Below are positions 43,178 to 52,569 of a DNA stretch of 64,000 nt, piece after piece. This stretch comes from Deltaproteobacteria bacterium (lineage in GTDB: Bacteria > Myxococcota_A > UBA9160 > JAJDAL01): positions 248,001-312,000 of the forward strand of contig JAJDAL010000054.1 of NCBI GenBank assembly GCA_029261875.1, in the 5' to 3' direction. Under the pieces are notes generated by a model. That model was given only the letters and a program-made list of their open reading frames with translations, ran no database searches and had not been told where the DNA came from. A program made the translations under genes and the position numbers. Position 1 is the first letter of the stretch. Every line of letters starts with the position of its first letter.

Positions 43178-44242
43178 ATGAGGGAATTGACGTTCCTGGG
43201 TCGGGACCGACTCGAGTGGCGCGACGTTCCCGCTCCGAAACTCGAAAACGATGAACAGGCGCTGGTGCGACCCGTCGCGGTGGCGGCCTGTGACCTCGAT
43301 CATGTCATTCTCCGGGGTTTGGCTCCCTTCCCCGGCGAATTCCCGCTCGGTCACGAGGCCGTGGGAGAAGTTCTCGAAGTCGGCAACCGCGTGAAACAGT
43401 TCGAGCCAGGCGACCGGGTCGTGATTCCGTTCCAGATTTCGTGCGGAAGCTGTTCGTTCTGCCTGCGGGGACTCACGGCGAACTGTTCCAGCGTGCAACC
43501 GATCTCGACCTTCGGTCTGGGGACCGCGGCGGGAGATTGGGGCGGCGCGTTCTCGGACGTGCTGCGCATTCCGTGGGCCGACCACATGCTCGTCAAGCTC
43601 CCGCCGCAGGTTTCCGCGGCGGACGCCGCGGGAGCCGGAGACAACATCGCTTTTGGGTACTTTGCCGTCGTCCCCCAACTGCGCCGCTATCCGGAGGCAC
43701 CGGTCCTCATCCTGGGCGGTGCCGGCGGGGGGAGCATCGCGCTGTACGCCGTTCAGATGGCGCTCTCGCACGGCGCGTCCCAAGTGGATCTCTACGACAC
43801 GGATCCGGAACGCGTGAACCTGGCGCGTGAACTCGGTGCGAATGCGACGCTGGTCGACCGCTGGCCGGATCGCCTCGGTTCCTACCCGATCACCGTCGAA
43901 TACACGCGCTGCGGCGGGTATCCCGTGATTTCCGAGATCGCCCAGAAGAATGCCGCGCTCGGTTGCGCGATTCGATCGACGGAGCCTGGCGGGCAGTGCA
44001 CGAGCCTCAGCATCAACTTCAACGGACTGGCTCCGGTTCCGATCACCGATATGTACATGAAAGGAATTTCCTTTTTGACCGGTCGCGTTCACTCTCGCCA
44101 GGTTCTGCCGGACGTTCTTCGCATGATCCAAGACGGAGTGGTCGTTCCCGGACGCGTGACGACCCGGACCGCGGGATGGGAAGACGCTCCGGAGGCGTTG
44201 CTCGAATACCCGACCAAGCTGATCGTCGAGCGAGACCCGTGA
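43178..44242 (+). CDS. Zinc-dependent medium-chain alcohol dehydrogenase
   Basis: 354-residue MDR-family enzyme: catalytic zinc ligands Cys39 (AACDLDH) and the GHE motif (59-61), the structural zinc loop CGSCSFCLRGLTANC, and Rossmann GGAGGGS. ATG 43178 is chosen since upstream in-frame codons overlap the ACP. Its stop overlaps the PKS GTG. It may oxidise or reduce an alcohol/aldehyde of the intermediate. It resembles the formaldehyde/threonine dehydrogenase branch, but the substrate is unknown. Confidence 0.85.
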   Translation: MRELTFLGRDRLEWRDVPAPKLENDEQALVRPVAVAACDLDHVILRGLAPFPGEFPLGHEAVGEVLEVGNRVKQFEPGDRVVIPFQISCGSCSFCLRGLTANCSSVQPISTFGLGTAAGDWGGAFSDVLRIPWADHMLVKLPPQVSAADAAGAGDNIAFGYFAVVPQLRRYPEAPVLILGGAGGGSIALYAVQMALSHGASQVDLYDTDPERVNLARELGANATLVDRWPDRLGSYPITVEYTRCGGYPVISEIAQKNAALGCAIRSTEPGGQCTSLSINFNGLAPVPITDMYMKGISFLTGRVHSRQVLPDVLRMIQDGVVVPGRVTTRTAGWEDAPEALLEYPTKLIVERDP

Positions 44243-47091
44243 TCGAAAGTGACCGCAGGGAGCCTCTGGCCATCGTTGGGATGGCTTGCCGATTCCCCGG
44301 CGCGAACCATCTCCGGGGTTTGTGGGATCTCCTGCAGAGCGGAACCGATGCCATCACCGAGACACCGCGCGATCGCTGGGATCCGGACGCCGTATACGAT
44401 CCGGAGCTGAAGCGACCCGGGACAACCAATTCCCGCTGGGGCGGTTTCATCGAAGACGCGGATCGTTTCGACGCGGATTTCTTTTGGCTCTCGGAGGAAG
44501 AGGCCGCGTGCCTGGACCCCCAGCAACGACTGTTGCTCGAGTTGACATGGGATGCACTCGAAGACAGCGGTGTCGTGCCCGAGAGCCTGGCGGAAACCGC
44601 CACCGGCGTATTTGTTGGCATCACGACCAAAGATTATTACACCCTCATGCCCGGCCCGGCTTGCTTCACGGGCTACGAGACGACCGGAAACACGTCGGCG
44701 ATCGCGGCGAATCGGATCTCGTATTTCCTCGGTGCCCGCGGGCCCAGCATCAGCGTCGACACGTCTTGCTCTTCGTCGCTCGTGGCCATTCACCTGGCGA
44801 GTCAATCTCTGCGGAGCGGCGAATCGAGTCTGGCGATCGTGGGTGGCGTGAACCTGATGTTCATTCCGGAAGTCGTCATCTGTCACTCGAAGACAGGCGT
44901 TACGAGTCCCAGCGGCCGTTGCAAGCCGTTCGACGCCGCGGCCGACGGGTTGGTTCGCGGCGAAGGGGCAGGGGTCGTCGTCCTCAAGTCGCTGTCTCGC
45001 GCTCGATCCGACGGCGATCGGATCTACGCCCTGCTTCGGGGCAGCGCAGTGAATCAGAATGGAAGAACGAACGGATTGATGGCGCCGAGCCGACTCGCAC
45101 AACAGGAACTTCTGGCCGCCGCGCATCGCGACGCCGACATCCAACCCCAGGAGATCGACTACATCGAAGGACATGGCACAGGAACACCACTCGGCGACAT
45201 CATCGAGTTGCGCGCCCTGGGGCACGCCCTGTCCGCCGACCGCCCGGCCCAACGTCCCTGTCTGATCGGGTCCATCAAGTCGAACATCGGCCATCTGGAA
45301 GCGGCTTCGGGAATCGCGTCGCTGATCAAAGTCGCCATGGCGATGCATCATGGTGTGATTCCGCCGAGTCTGCATTTCTCGAAACCAAACTCCGAACTCG
45401 ATTTCGACGCGCTTGGGCTGCGATTCGTCTCGCACGCCACCCTCTGGCCGGATCGAGCCGGGCCTCCCATCGCCGGTGTGAGCGCGTTTGGATTCGGCGG
45501 GGCAAACGCACACGTCGTACTCGAAGGACACGAGGCGCCGGCGGAACTTCCGTCCTCTTCCAGCGGCGAGCTCGGCGATCTGGAGCTACTTCCGGTGTCC
45601 GCTCGTTGTCCGGCGGCGCTGGTCGAGATGTCCAAAGACTATTGCGCGTTGCTTCGGGCGGACGCAGGCGACCTCGAGCGCCTCGCCGATGTCTGCGATA
45701 CCGCGCGCGTGCGCCGGTCGCAGCATCGATTCCGCTGGGCGGTGGTTGGGCGCTCTCGGGAAGCGATCGCCCGGGCGCTCGAGGAGCGCGTTGCGGATGG
45801 GGCGGCGTCGATCGCTCCCGCTTCGACGCGGCGCAAACTGGCTTTCGTGTACTCCCCGTGCGCCCTCGCGTGGGAGGGGGTCGATGCTGATCTGCTGGGC
45901 GCAGAGCCCGCGTTGCGCGAGTCGGTTGAAGCTTGCCTGCGGGAATTTGCGAAGTGCGGTTTGTCGGTGTCCTTGAAAGCGTTTGGCGATGCAGAAACGG
46001 GCGGGCAACGCGCTCGGGCATGCGGGTTTGCGCTCGATGTCGCGCTCACGGTGTGGCTCGAGTCGCGCGGCATCCGCCCGACGTCGGTGGTGGGGGCGGG
46101 ATTGGGTGAGATTGTGGCGGCCCACGTGGCAGGCGTCTTGACCCTCGAAGATGCCGTCCGCCTCGTACTCGATTCGGATGCTCGGGTTCGCCCCGCCGTG
46201 GGATCGATCGGATGGTTTTCCGCGGCGAAGGGCTCGAAGTGCGACGGACAGGACCTCGATCCGCGCCACTGGGTGCAACGCATGGAATGCGCGGGGCGCT
46301 TCGAGGCCGCGATCGCGCAGATGCGTCAAGAGCGCCACGACACGTTCTTGGAAATCGGACCGGATTCGAGTTGGATTTCTACGCTCGAGTCGATCCTTTC
46401 GGTCTCTGGCGCAACCAGCCCTGTCGCGATCTCGGTACTGCGTTCCGCGGAACCCCAGCGAACGTGTCTGCTGGAGAGCGTCGCGCGCCTGTACGAACTC
46501 GGAGCGGCGGTGGATTTCGATCGCTGGACCCCGCTGGGCGCGCGCTGTGCATCGCTCCCCCAATACGCGTGGCAGCGGAAACGACATTGGTGGAAACCCG
46601 CCTCTCGCGTTGCGAATCCCGCTCCGCCGCGCATCCGAACCGAGCGCGACGGTCGGGTCGAACTCGTACACCCGCTGTTGCAAGTCTACGTACCGCTGAG
46701 CGGCCACGGGGGCGCTCACTACTGGCAGACCGAACTGGGGCCTGGAATGCGAAACTACGAGTTCGGATCGGTGCGTCGCATCGCAGCCACCGATCTCATC
46801 GACATGGTGGTGGAGGCCGGTCGAGAGGCCTATGGAGTGGAAGGTCGTCTCGAGGATGGGTTGGTGATCCACCAAGCGCTTTGTTTTTCTCCAGACTCCC
46901 ATTACACGCTCCAACTTTGCTTGACACCCTCCTCGGAGAATGGCGCGAACGTGCGAATCGCAAGCCGTGCGGCTGCGGGGACCGGGGAATGGATCCTGCA
47001 CGCGACGGGCAGACTCCGCCTTTCCGTTGCGGTTCCCCCTGATTCTCCGTGCGATTCGACGTCCGCAGTACCAAACGGGGTAGCGACTTGA
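44239..47091 (+). CDS. PKS: KS with inactivated AT and degenerate DH remnant
   Basis: 950 residues. The KS (~8-430) is intact: Cys177 (DTSCSSS), His312 (EGHGTGT), His352 (NIGHLEAASG). The AT region (~530-760) is shortened and dead: the nucleophile motif reads GAGLGE (619-624; normal GHSxGE), the GQGxQ box is lost, and no HAFH/YASH segment is present. A post-AT linker LPQYAWQRKRHWW (773-785) follows. The last part (~808-930) starts HPLLQVYVPL like a PKS dehydratase but lacks the HxxxGxxxxP catalytic histidine and ends after one hotdog half. No ACP or KR. GTG 44239 is in a GTGA overlap; a functional AT follows immediately downstream. Confidence 0.9.
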   Translation: MIESDRREPLAIVGMACRFPGANHLRGLWDLLQSGTDAITETPRDRWDPDAVYDPELKRPGTTNSRWGGFIEDADRFDADFFWLSEEEAACLDPQQRLLLELTWDALEDSGVVPESLAETATGVFVGITTKDYYTLMPGPACFTGYETTGNTSAIAANRISYFLGARGPSISVDTSCSSSLVAIHLASQSLRSGESSLAIVGGVNLMFIPEVVICHSKTGVTSPSGRCKPFDAAADGLVRGEGAGVVVLKSLSRARSDGDRIYALLRGSAVNQNGRTNGLMAPSRLAQQELLAAAHRDADIQPQEIDYIEGHGTGTPLGDIIELRALGHALSADRPAQRPCLIGSIKSNIGHLEAASGIASLIKVAMAMHHGVIPPSLHFSKPNSELDFDALGLRFVSHATLWPDRAGPPIAGVSAFGFGGANAHVVLEGHEAPAELPSSSSGELGDLELLPVSARCPAALVEMSKDYCALLRADAGDLERLADVCDTARVRRSQHRFRWAVVGRSREAIARALEERVADGAASIAPASTRRKLAFVYSPCALAWEGVDADLLGAEPALRESVEACLREFAKCGLSVSLKAFGDAETGGQRARACGFALDVALTVWLESRGIRPTSVVGAGLGEIVAAHVAGVLTLEDAVRLVLDSDARVRPAVGSIGWFSAAKGSKCDGQDLDPRHWVQRMECAGRFEAAIAQMRQERHDTFLEIGPDSSWISTLESILSVSGATSPVAISVLRSAEPQRTCLLESVARLYELGAAVDFDRWTPLGARCASLPQYAWQRKRHWWKPASRVANPAPPRIRTERDGRVELVHPLLQVYVPLSGHGGAHYWQTELGPGMRNYEFGSVRRIAATDLIDMVVEAGREAYGVEGRLEDGLVIHQALCFSPDSHYTLQLCLTPSSENGANVRIASRAAAGTGEWILHATGRLRLSVAVPPDSPCDSTSAVPNGVAT

Positions 47092-48155
47092 TGCAAGGTG
47101 TGGCGCGCCGCGCGACGCAGCCGTACGTGTCCGAAATCGAAGGCACACCCGGGAAGACGGTCTTCCTGTTTCCCGGGCAGGGCACCCCATACCCTGGAAT
47201 GGCGGCTTCCCACTATGAAGCGGAACCGTCGTTTCGGAACGTTCTCGAGCGTGGGATTGCCTTCCTGCGCGAGAGATTCAATCTGGATATCGAGGCGGCG
47301 TTGCTCGACGCGTCGACCGACCGCGCCGTCCTGGCGGCGACAGAAAACGCACAACCGGCGCTGTTTCTTTTTGAGTACGCCCTGGCACGCCTATGCATGG
47401 AAAACGGCGTTCACCCCGACGCGATGATCGGTCACAGTGTCGGGGAATTCGCGGCGGCGGGTCTGTCGGGGGTGTTTGGGTTCGAGGAGGGTCTGTCGCT
47501 CGTCGCGACCCGCGGTCGATTGATTCAGTCGCTCCCGACGGGGTCGATGCTCGCGATCAAGGCCAGCGCTGCGAGTTTGGCCGATCTCCCGCCCGCGATC
47601 TCGATCGCAGCCCTGAACGCACCCAAGATGACGACCGTGTCGGGTCCGCGCGACGACGTCTACGCGCTTCGGGAAAGGCTCGAGAACCGCGGTGTGCGCT
47701 GCCGATTGCTCGAAACCTCCCACGCCTTTCACTCGTCGGCGATGGAACCTATTCGTACCGAGTTCACTGCCGCGGTTCGGGCGGTACGTCTCTCGGCAGG
47801 CAGTGTCCCGTACGCGTCCAATGTTTCGGGCACGTGGATCCAAGCCGAGGAAGCCACAGATCCAGAATACTGGTACCGGCACTTGCGCGAACCCGTCCGG
47901 TTCATGGAGGGGCTGCGCTGTGTTGGCGCGCTGGGAGTCAGTCAGGTCGTCGAGCTGGGGCCGGGTTCAACGCTCACGAGCCTGGCGAAACGAGTCCTCG
48001 ATCGCGACTCCCGCAGAGTCTACGCCAATCCGACAACAGGGAGTTCGGACGAGGGTGGAGGCGTGGCCTTCGCAGAGATCCTGGCGCGGCTGCGGCGGCC
48101 CCTCCTTCGCGGCGGCGGATCGCGCGCCTTCAACCGAAGTTCGATCTCGCGATGA
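47091..48155 (+). CDS. Discrete malonyl-CoA-type acyltransferase (trans-AT)
   Basis: 354-residue free-standing AT. FPGQGTPYPGM (27-37), active Ser116 in GHSVGE, and specificity motif HAFH (211-214), which in PKS ATs marks malonyl-CoA. ATG 47091 overlaps the PKS stop (TGATG), so the two are made together. The C-terminus has an arginine/glycine-rich tail. It most likely serves in trans the dead-AT protein encoded just upstream, and the AT-less KS at 17127-18914, loading malonyl on the free ACPs. It is the only separate AT in the window. Confidence 0.92.
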   Translation: MQGVARRATQPYVSEIEGTPGKTVFLFPGQGTPYPGMAASHYEAEPSFRNVLERGIAFLRERFNLDIEAALLDASTDRAVLAATENAQPALFLFEYALARLCMENGVHPDAMIGHSVGEFAAAGLSGVFGFEEGLSLVATRGRLIQSLPTGSMLAIKASAASLADLPPAISIAALNAPKMTTVSGPRDDVYALRERLENRGVRCRLLETSHAFHSSAMEPIRTEFTAAVRAVRLSAGSVPYASNVSGTWIQAEEATDPEYWYRHLREPVRFMEGLRCVGALGVSQVVELGPGSTLTSLAKRVLDRDSRRVYANPTTGSSDEGGGVAFAEILARLRRPLLRGGGSRAFNRSSISR

Positions 48156-48358
48156 TCGTACTGGAGCTGTCCCCCTCTCGAGGATGCCTTCGCCGGTCAC
48201 CCCCCGCGGCCCTGCAACGATAAACGTTTCTCAATTTTTACATGCCTCGCTATCGGTGGGCTTTCCCCGCTCAGTTGCGCACAGAATGCGGCGATCCCGC
48301 TCCCCGTTTGCGTTCGTAGTTACCTATGGACGTTGACACGACGAGTAGGATGTTGGAA

Positions 48359-49348
48359 ATGCGACGTGTATCCACAAGATCAATTTCCGTGTGGGCCTGG
48401 GGGGCTTTCGTTTCCGGGTTCGGATTTCTCTGCGTTGCCCTCGCGGGAGACGCGAGCGCTGTCGAGTATCGCTTCTATCATCCCGACGCATTGGGTTCGA
48501 ATGCGCTGGTGACGGATCGCGAGGGCGACGTTGTGCAACGTACGGTGACGGAACCTTACGGGGGTCTGCGGTCGCGGACCGATGGAAGCGGCGAATCGAT
48601 CGTTTCCAGCGCGGACGAAGTGCGCCATCTCTTTACGGATCAAGAGTTCGATCCCGAGAGCGACTTGCTTGCGTTTGGTGCGCGTCAATACGATCCGGCG
48701 GTGGGACGCTTTTTGTCGGTTGATCCGGCGTTGATTGATCTCGGTGAGAGTTTCGAGCAAGTCCAATCCTTGCCCGGAGCGCTCAATGGTCACAGCTATT
48801 CGGCCAATCGTCCGACGGCGTTGATCGATCCAACCGGGAGGTTTTCGGTCCAGGCGTTGGTGTCCCCAGGAGGTTTCGGGAACGCGATGAACGTCCGCCT
48901 GATGAACGTCGGGGCCAATTCTTCGCTAGACGATCCAGACTCGCTTCCCAAGAGAGACCAAGAACCGGTGCAGCAACCCGAGGAAGATCCGGGCGAGAGC
49001 CCTCCGAAGCCGGGGCGACCACGCATCGAACCCACGAAGCCGCAAGATCAGTTCTACGATCCTGTGAACCAGGCGGAAGATACGCTCGTCGTCCAGATCG
49101 ACATCGCCGTAGATCGAGAGACCACAAAGGACCAGATCCGGGAGACGGTCAATGGGATGCTGCGGACGGTCAGCGAGGAGATGACCAAGAGGGGCAAGGA
49201 GAAGGGGGCGCTTGTCCTGAGGCCCGCCAATGATAAGCAAAGCCAACGAAAAAAGTTTCATAAGGCCATCAATCCGGGTGAGCGACGGCACTTCAAGAAC
49301 CCCTACCGAGACCCGCTCGTCCTGAAGCTCGGAGAGCCGGAGGAGTAG
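48359..49348 (+). CDS. Orphan RHS-core C-terminal protein with signal peptide
   Basis: About 329 residues. The signal peptide (~1-33, core GAFVSGFGFLCVALA) leads straight into an RHS tail: YRFYHPDALGSNALVTD, LLAFGARQYDPAVGRFLSVDP and the NGHSYSANRPTALIDPTG hallmark. A proline/acid-rich linker and a ~100-residue charged C-terminal domain rich in Lys/Arg follow, of no recognised family. There are no YD repeats upstream, so this is only the end of an RHS protein, yet with its own export signal. Start uncertain (48326, 48350, 48359); 48359 fits the signal peptide best. No immunity-like gene follows; 49349-49413 is short. Confidence 0.75.
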   Translation: MRRVSTRSISVWAWGAFVSGFGFLCVALAGDASAVEYRFYHPDALGSNALVTDREGDVVQRTVTEPYGGLRSRTDGSGESIVSSADEVRHLFTDQEFDPESDLLAFGARQYDPAVGRFLSVDPALIDLGESFEQVQSLPGALNGHSYSANRPTALIDPTGRFSVQALVSPGGFGNAMNVRLMNVGANSSLDDPDSLPKRDQEPVQQPEEDPGESPPKPGRPRIEPTKPQDQFYDPVNQAEDTLVVQIDIAVDRETTKDQIRETVNGMLRTVSEEMTKRGKEKGALVLRPANDKQSQRKKFHKAINPGERRHFKNPYRDPLVLKLGEPEE

Positions 49349-49413
49349 TTCCGGACGAGATCATTGCGCCCCGTTTTCGAGAGTCGCGGCCGGTTCCGAG
49401 GGCTCTGGATGGC

Positions 49414-52400
49414 TCAGTTCGTCAACTCGACGGGTAATTTGCCCACTGGCCAGCCCGCTTCGCCCATCCTTATCTTAGCCGCAGCGCCTGCACTGTTGTC
49501 TTCGAGTTCCATGAAGATTTGCGCGCCCTCGGGAAACTCGAAATCGAATCCGTCTTGGAAGCTTCGCCCCATTTGTAGTTCGAAGACGATCTGCGTGGGG
49601 TCGCTCCAGTCCAGTATGTCGTTCACTTCCAATGAAACCGGCGCGACGCGGCTGGCGGGTAGCGTTGACGTGAGCCTGCCGGCGTATCGCGCCCTGCCTC
49701 CCCCTGCGGTCGCGCGAACGTGCCACACGGCGTCCTCTTTCCAGAGAAACAGATACGCTTGTTCTGCGGGGTCGTACTGTGCCATTCCAGCGGCGCTCGC
49801 GATAGGGAGCCAATATCCGTTTGGCTGCCCGAGATCGAATGCAGCCGTGTGTACGCGGTGCGGTTGGAAGATACGGTCCTGTGTATAGGCCAACGCGACC
49901 TTCGCTTCCGGATCCAAGGCGATATCCACGCCATCGAACCCGCTCCGCACGGCACCGGCGGCCGCGACGGAAAACCCGGTCGTAACGAGCGAGTCGCCGT
50001 TCTCCTCCATGCGGATCGGAGTCGCTTCGAGAATCGGTTGCGACGAAATGACCGTCAGCTCCCCTTGGTGGGTCAAGCCGTCCCCATTCCAGCGGGCATT
50101 CAAGGATCCGGTTTCGGGGGCGCGTCCAAGGAACAACCCCAGGTCGACGCCCGGGTCGAAGTCCGGAAGCGCGGAAAGATTCTCCAAGCGGGTAATCCAA
50201 CCGCTGGGCGGCAGCGGGCCTCCCGAGGCGCCGACATGGAGTTGTCGAGGGTTGGATTTGCCATCATTTTCCACGGAGATGAACGCGGCGACGTTCGGCG
50301 GCAAAGAAAACTCCAGACCGTCTTCCCCGGTCGTCACGCGGCTTCGGAGGCGAACGAAATTGTCGGTCCACTCGAATTCGTCGTGTTCGTTGAGTTTCAG
50401 GGGCGTAACACGTTCGAAGGGGGCTTCCGCGACGATCGAAATGTCGAATTCCGAATACGATCCGGCGCCGCTCACCCGCAGATGGTAGGGCCCATCCATT
50501 TCATCCTTCCAGACATAGACGCCGCTATCGACGCCGGGCGAAAAGATCGGCTTGCCCAAGAGAGAAGGTTGGACCGGCTCGATGACCCGGAGGATCTGGT
50601 CCGCGGGGATCTTGCGGAGTTCCTGCGCAATACCGCTTGGCCACTGGATCGTCAGTTTGTCTGCGACGCGATTTCCCGCGAGTCCAAAATGGAGCCGCTT
50701 CGCGTCTTGGCTGAATCCGTGAGCGCCCCCCAGCTGAAATCGCTGTTGCGTTACCCCGCCCGCCGTCACGGTGACGACCGAGCCGATCCCGTCGCGATTG
50801 GAGGATACGCCCTCGAGGTCGATCTCGAGCCAATGGTTGTCGTTTCCGAGATTGCGAAACAGTTGATCTTTCCCGTCGAGAAACTCATCGTGCATGTTTC
50901 CGTGACCGTTCGTCACGAAGAGATCCAGGAACCCATCGAGATCGAAATCGGCGACCGCGACGGCCTCGCTTTGGCCCTCCGCGCTTCCTTGTGCCCCACC
51001 GGCGCCGGGTACGGCCTGGAACGTTCCGTCCCCCCGATTCTCGTACAAAACATTGGGCAGATTGTTCAGTAGGTGACTACAGGCAACGTAGAGATCCGTA
51101 TCCATATCGTTGTCGAAATCGCCCGCGGCGACGGACCAGCAGTTCATCGGGTGATTCCCGATCGCCGCCGAGGTGCGGTCTCGGAAACCGCTGTCCCCCG
51201 CGTTTTCCAGGTATTGGCTTTCGATCGACGGAGCAGCGGCCGCAAAGCCGTGGGTGGAAACGTCGCTGATCGGTTCGGTCGACTCGATCAACGCACTGAG
51301 TCGGAACTTGCTTGTATGGACCTGAAGGGTCCATTCACCGGTGGCGGGTTCATAGCCCACATAGGCACCCGCGTGACTCGTTCCAAGCACCTCATCCCGG
51401 ATGCCCCAGACATCCGGATCCGTGGGCGAGAGCAGAAAACGACGCGAGGCGGGGTGTATGCCCTCGGCACCGATGTGGATGTTTCGATTGGAGACGATCG
51501 GTCCTTTCAACAGATGAAACGAAACATTCCCGGAGGTCCGGAACACGACACGCTGGTGCCCTCCGAGGATGACGGCATCGAGTCGCGTCGGACTGGATTG
51601 GTCGACATCCGATGAAGTGGATCCCCGGGCCAGGAACAGATCCGGGAGCTGGTCCCCATTGAAATCCGCAATCGCCACATCCCGAACCGAATTCGTTGCG
51701 GGGAGTCCCACGACATCGGTCAAATCCTCGAACGGGACCGTGAAGGCATCGTAGACCTGATGGGGGTGCGCGTAAGGGGGCCAGACGAAGAGATGAAAAT
51801 CGTCTTCGCCCAACGTGGGAAAAAGGTGCGCAAACTCCGCTCTTTCCACATCCAATCCAGAAAGACTCGTCACATTCTCGAAGCGCGAGATGTTGTTCTC
51901 GAACAGGGATGTCGGAGCGGGGGTGCTCTTGTCGTTCAGCATCAGGACGTCGAGCCACCCGTCGCGATTCCAGTCGTACCAGAGGGTGCTGCGCCCCGGG
52001 GCGCCGACATGGTCCAGGCCGAATTCGCCGGCTTGCTCCACAAGGGTTCCGTCGACGTTGACGAACAGATGGTGGGTCCAACGACCGCCGAGAACCTCCA
52101 ATAGATCCTGATCGCCGTCATTGTCGAAGTCCATCCAGGTTGCCGTATGGGTATCCCCAGCGGGTTCCGGGATCGCGTGGGATGCGACGTCGGTGAACGT
52201 CCCCGAGGAATGATTCAAATAGAGGGAGGGCGCGGAGGCATGGTTGCTCGTGTAGAGGTCGGGTGCGCCGTCACCATCGAAGTCGCCCCAGGCCGCGCCC
52301 CACCGCGCACCCATGTACGAAATGCCGGCCGCGTCCGTTGTTTCTTCGAAAGCGATCTGAGCGGAGATTTCGGCAGAGCACAGAACCGGTAGAGACAATG

Positions 52401-52425
52401 CGAGTAGAGCGGTCAGTGACTTCAT
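49414..52425 (-). CDS. Secreted FG-GAP/VCBS repeat protein with ASPIC/UnbV domain (CRTAC1-like)
   Basis: 1003 residues with a signal peptide (~1-22). FG-GAP/VCBS calcium-binding repeats occur through ~25-560 (e.g. GDFDGDGAPDLYTSN, ADFNGDQLPDLFLARG, GDFDNDMDTDLYVACSH). An ASPIC/UnbV domain follows (~570-650, with NRDGIGSVVTVTAGG, QLGGAHGFSQD, LTIQWPSG), then a long unique C-terminal region. Probably a secreted or surface beta-propeller binding protein. ATG 52425 chosen for the signal peptide; an in-frame extension upstream is polar. No link to the biosynthetic cluster is evident. Confidence 0.85.
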   Translation of the reverse strand: MKSLTALLALSLPVLCSAEISAQIAFEETTDAAGISYMGARWGAAWGDFDGDGAPDLYTSNHASAPSLYLNHSSGTFTDVASHAIPEPAGDTHTATWMDFDNDGDQDLLEVLGGRWTHHLFVNVDGTLVEQAGEFGLDHVGAPGRSTLWYDWNRDGWLDVLMLNDKSTPAPTSLFENNISRFENVTSLSGLDVERAEFAHLFPTLGEDDFHLFVWPPYAHPHQVYDAFTVPFEDLTDVVGLPATNSVRDVAIADFNGDQLPDLFLARGSTSSDVDQSSPTRLDAVILGGHQRVVFRTSGNVSFHLLKGPIVSNRNIHIGAEGIHPASRRFLLSPTDPDVWGIRDEVLGTSHAGAYVGYEPATGEWTLQVHTSKFRLSALIESTEPISDVSTHGFAAAAPSIESQYLENAGDSGFRDRTSAAIGNHPMNCWSVAAGDFDNDMDTDLYVACSHLLNNLPNVLYENRGDGTFQAVPGAGGAQGSAEGQSEAVAVADFDLDGFLDLFVTNGHGNMHDEFLDGKDQLFRNLGNDNHWLEIDLEGVSSNRDGIGSVVTVTAGGVTQQRFQLGGAHGFSQDAKRLHFGLAGNRVADKLTIQWPSGIAQELRKIPADQILRVIEPVQPSLLGKPIFSPGVDSGVYVWKDEMDGPYHLRVSGAGSYSEFDISIVAEAPFERVTPLKLNEHDEFEWTDNFVRLRSRVTTGEDGLEFSLPPNVAAFISVENDGKSNPRQLHVGASGGPLPPSGWITRLENLSALPDFDPGVDLGLFLGRAPETGSLNARWNGDGLTHQGELTVISSQPILEATPIRMEENGDSLVTTGFSVAAAGAVRSGFDGVDIALDPEAKVALAYTQDRIFQPHRVHTAAFDLGQPNGYWLPIASAAGMAQYDPAEQAYLFLWKEDAVWHVRATAGGGRARYAGRLTSTLPASRVAPVSLEVNDILDWSDPTQIVFELQMGRSFQDGFDFEFPEGAQIFMELEDNSAGAAAKIRMGEAGWPVGKLPVELTN

Positions 52426-52569
52426 AGGGGCAGCAGAACCGTCGTTTCGGATCCTCGAGCGGAGCGCGGTGAAGTTGATGGGGGTAAAAGTACCACAATT
52501 TCTAGTTTCAGCGTCGGTACGCACGAGTCTCGCCCGAGCCGACCGGCAAGTGACCGGCGCCGAGTGCGC

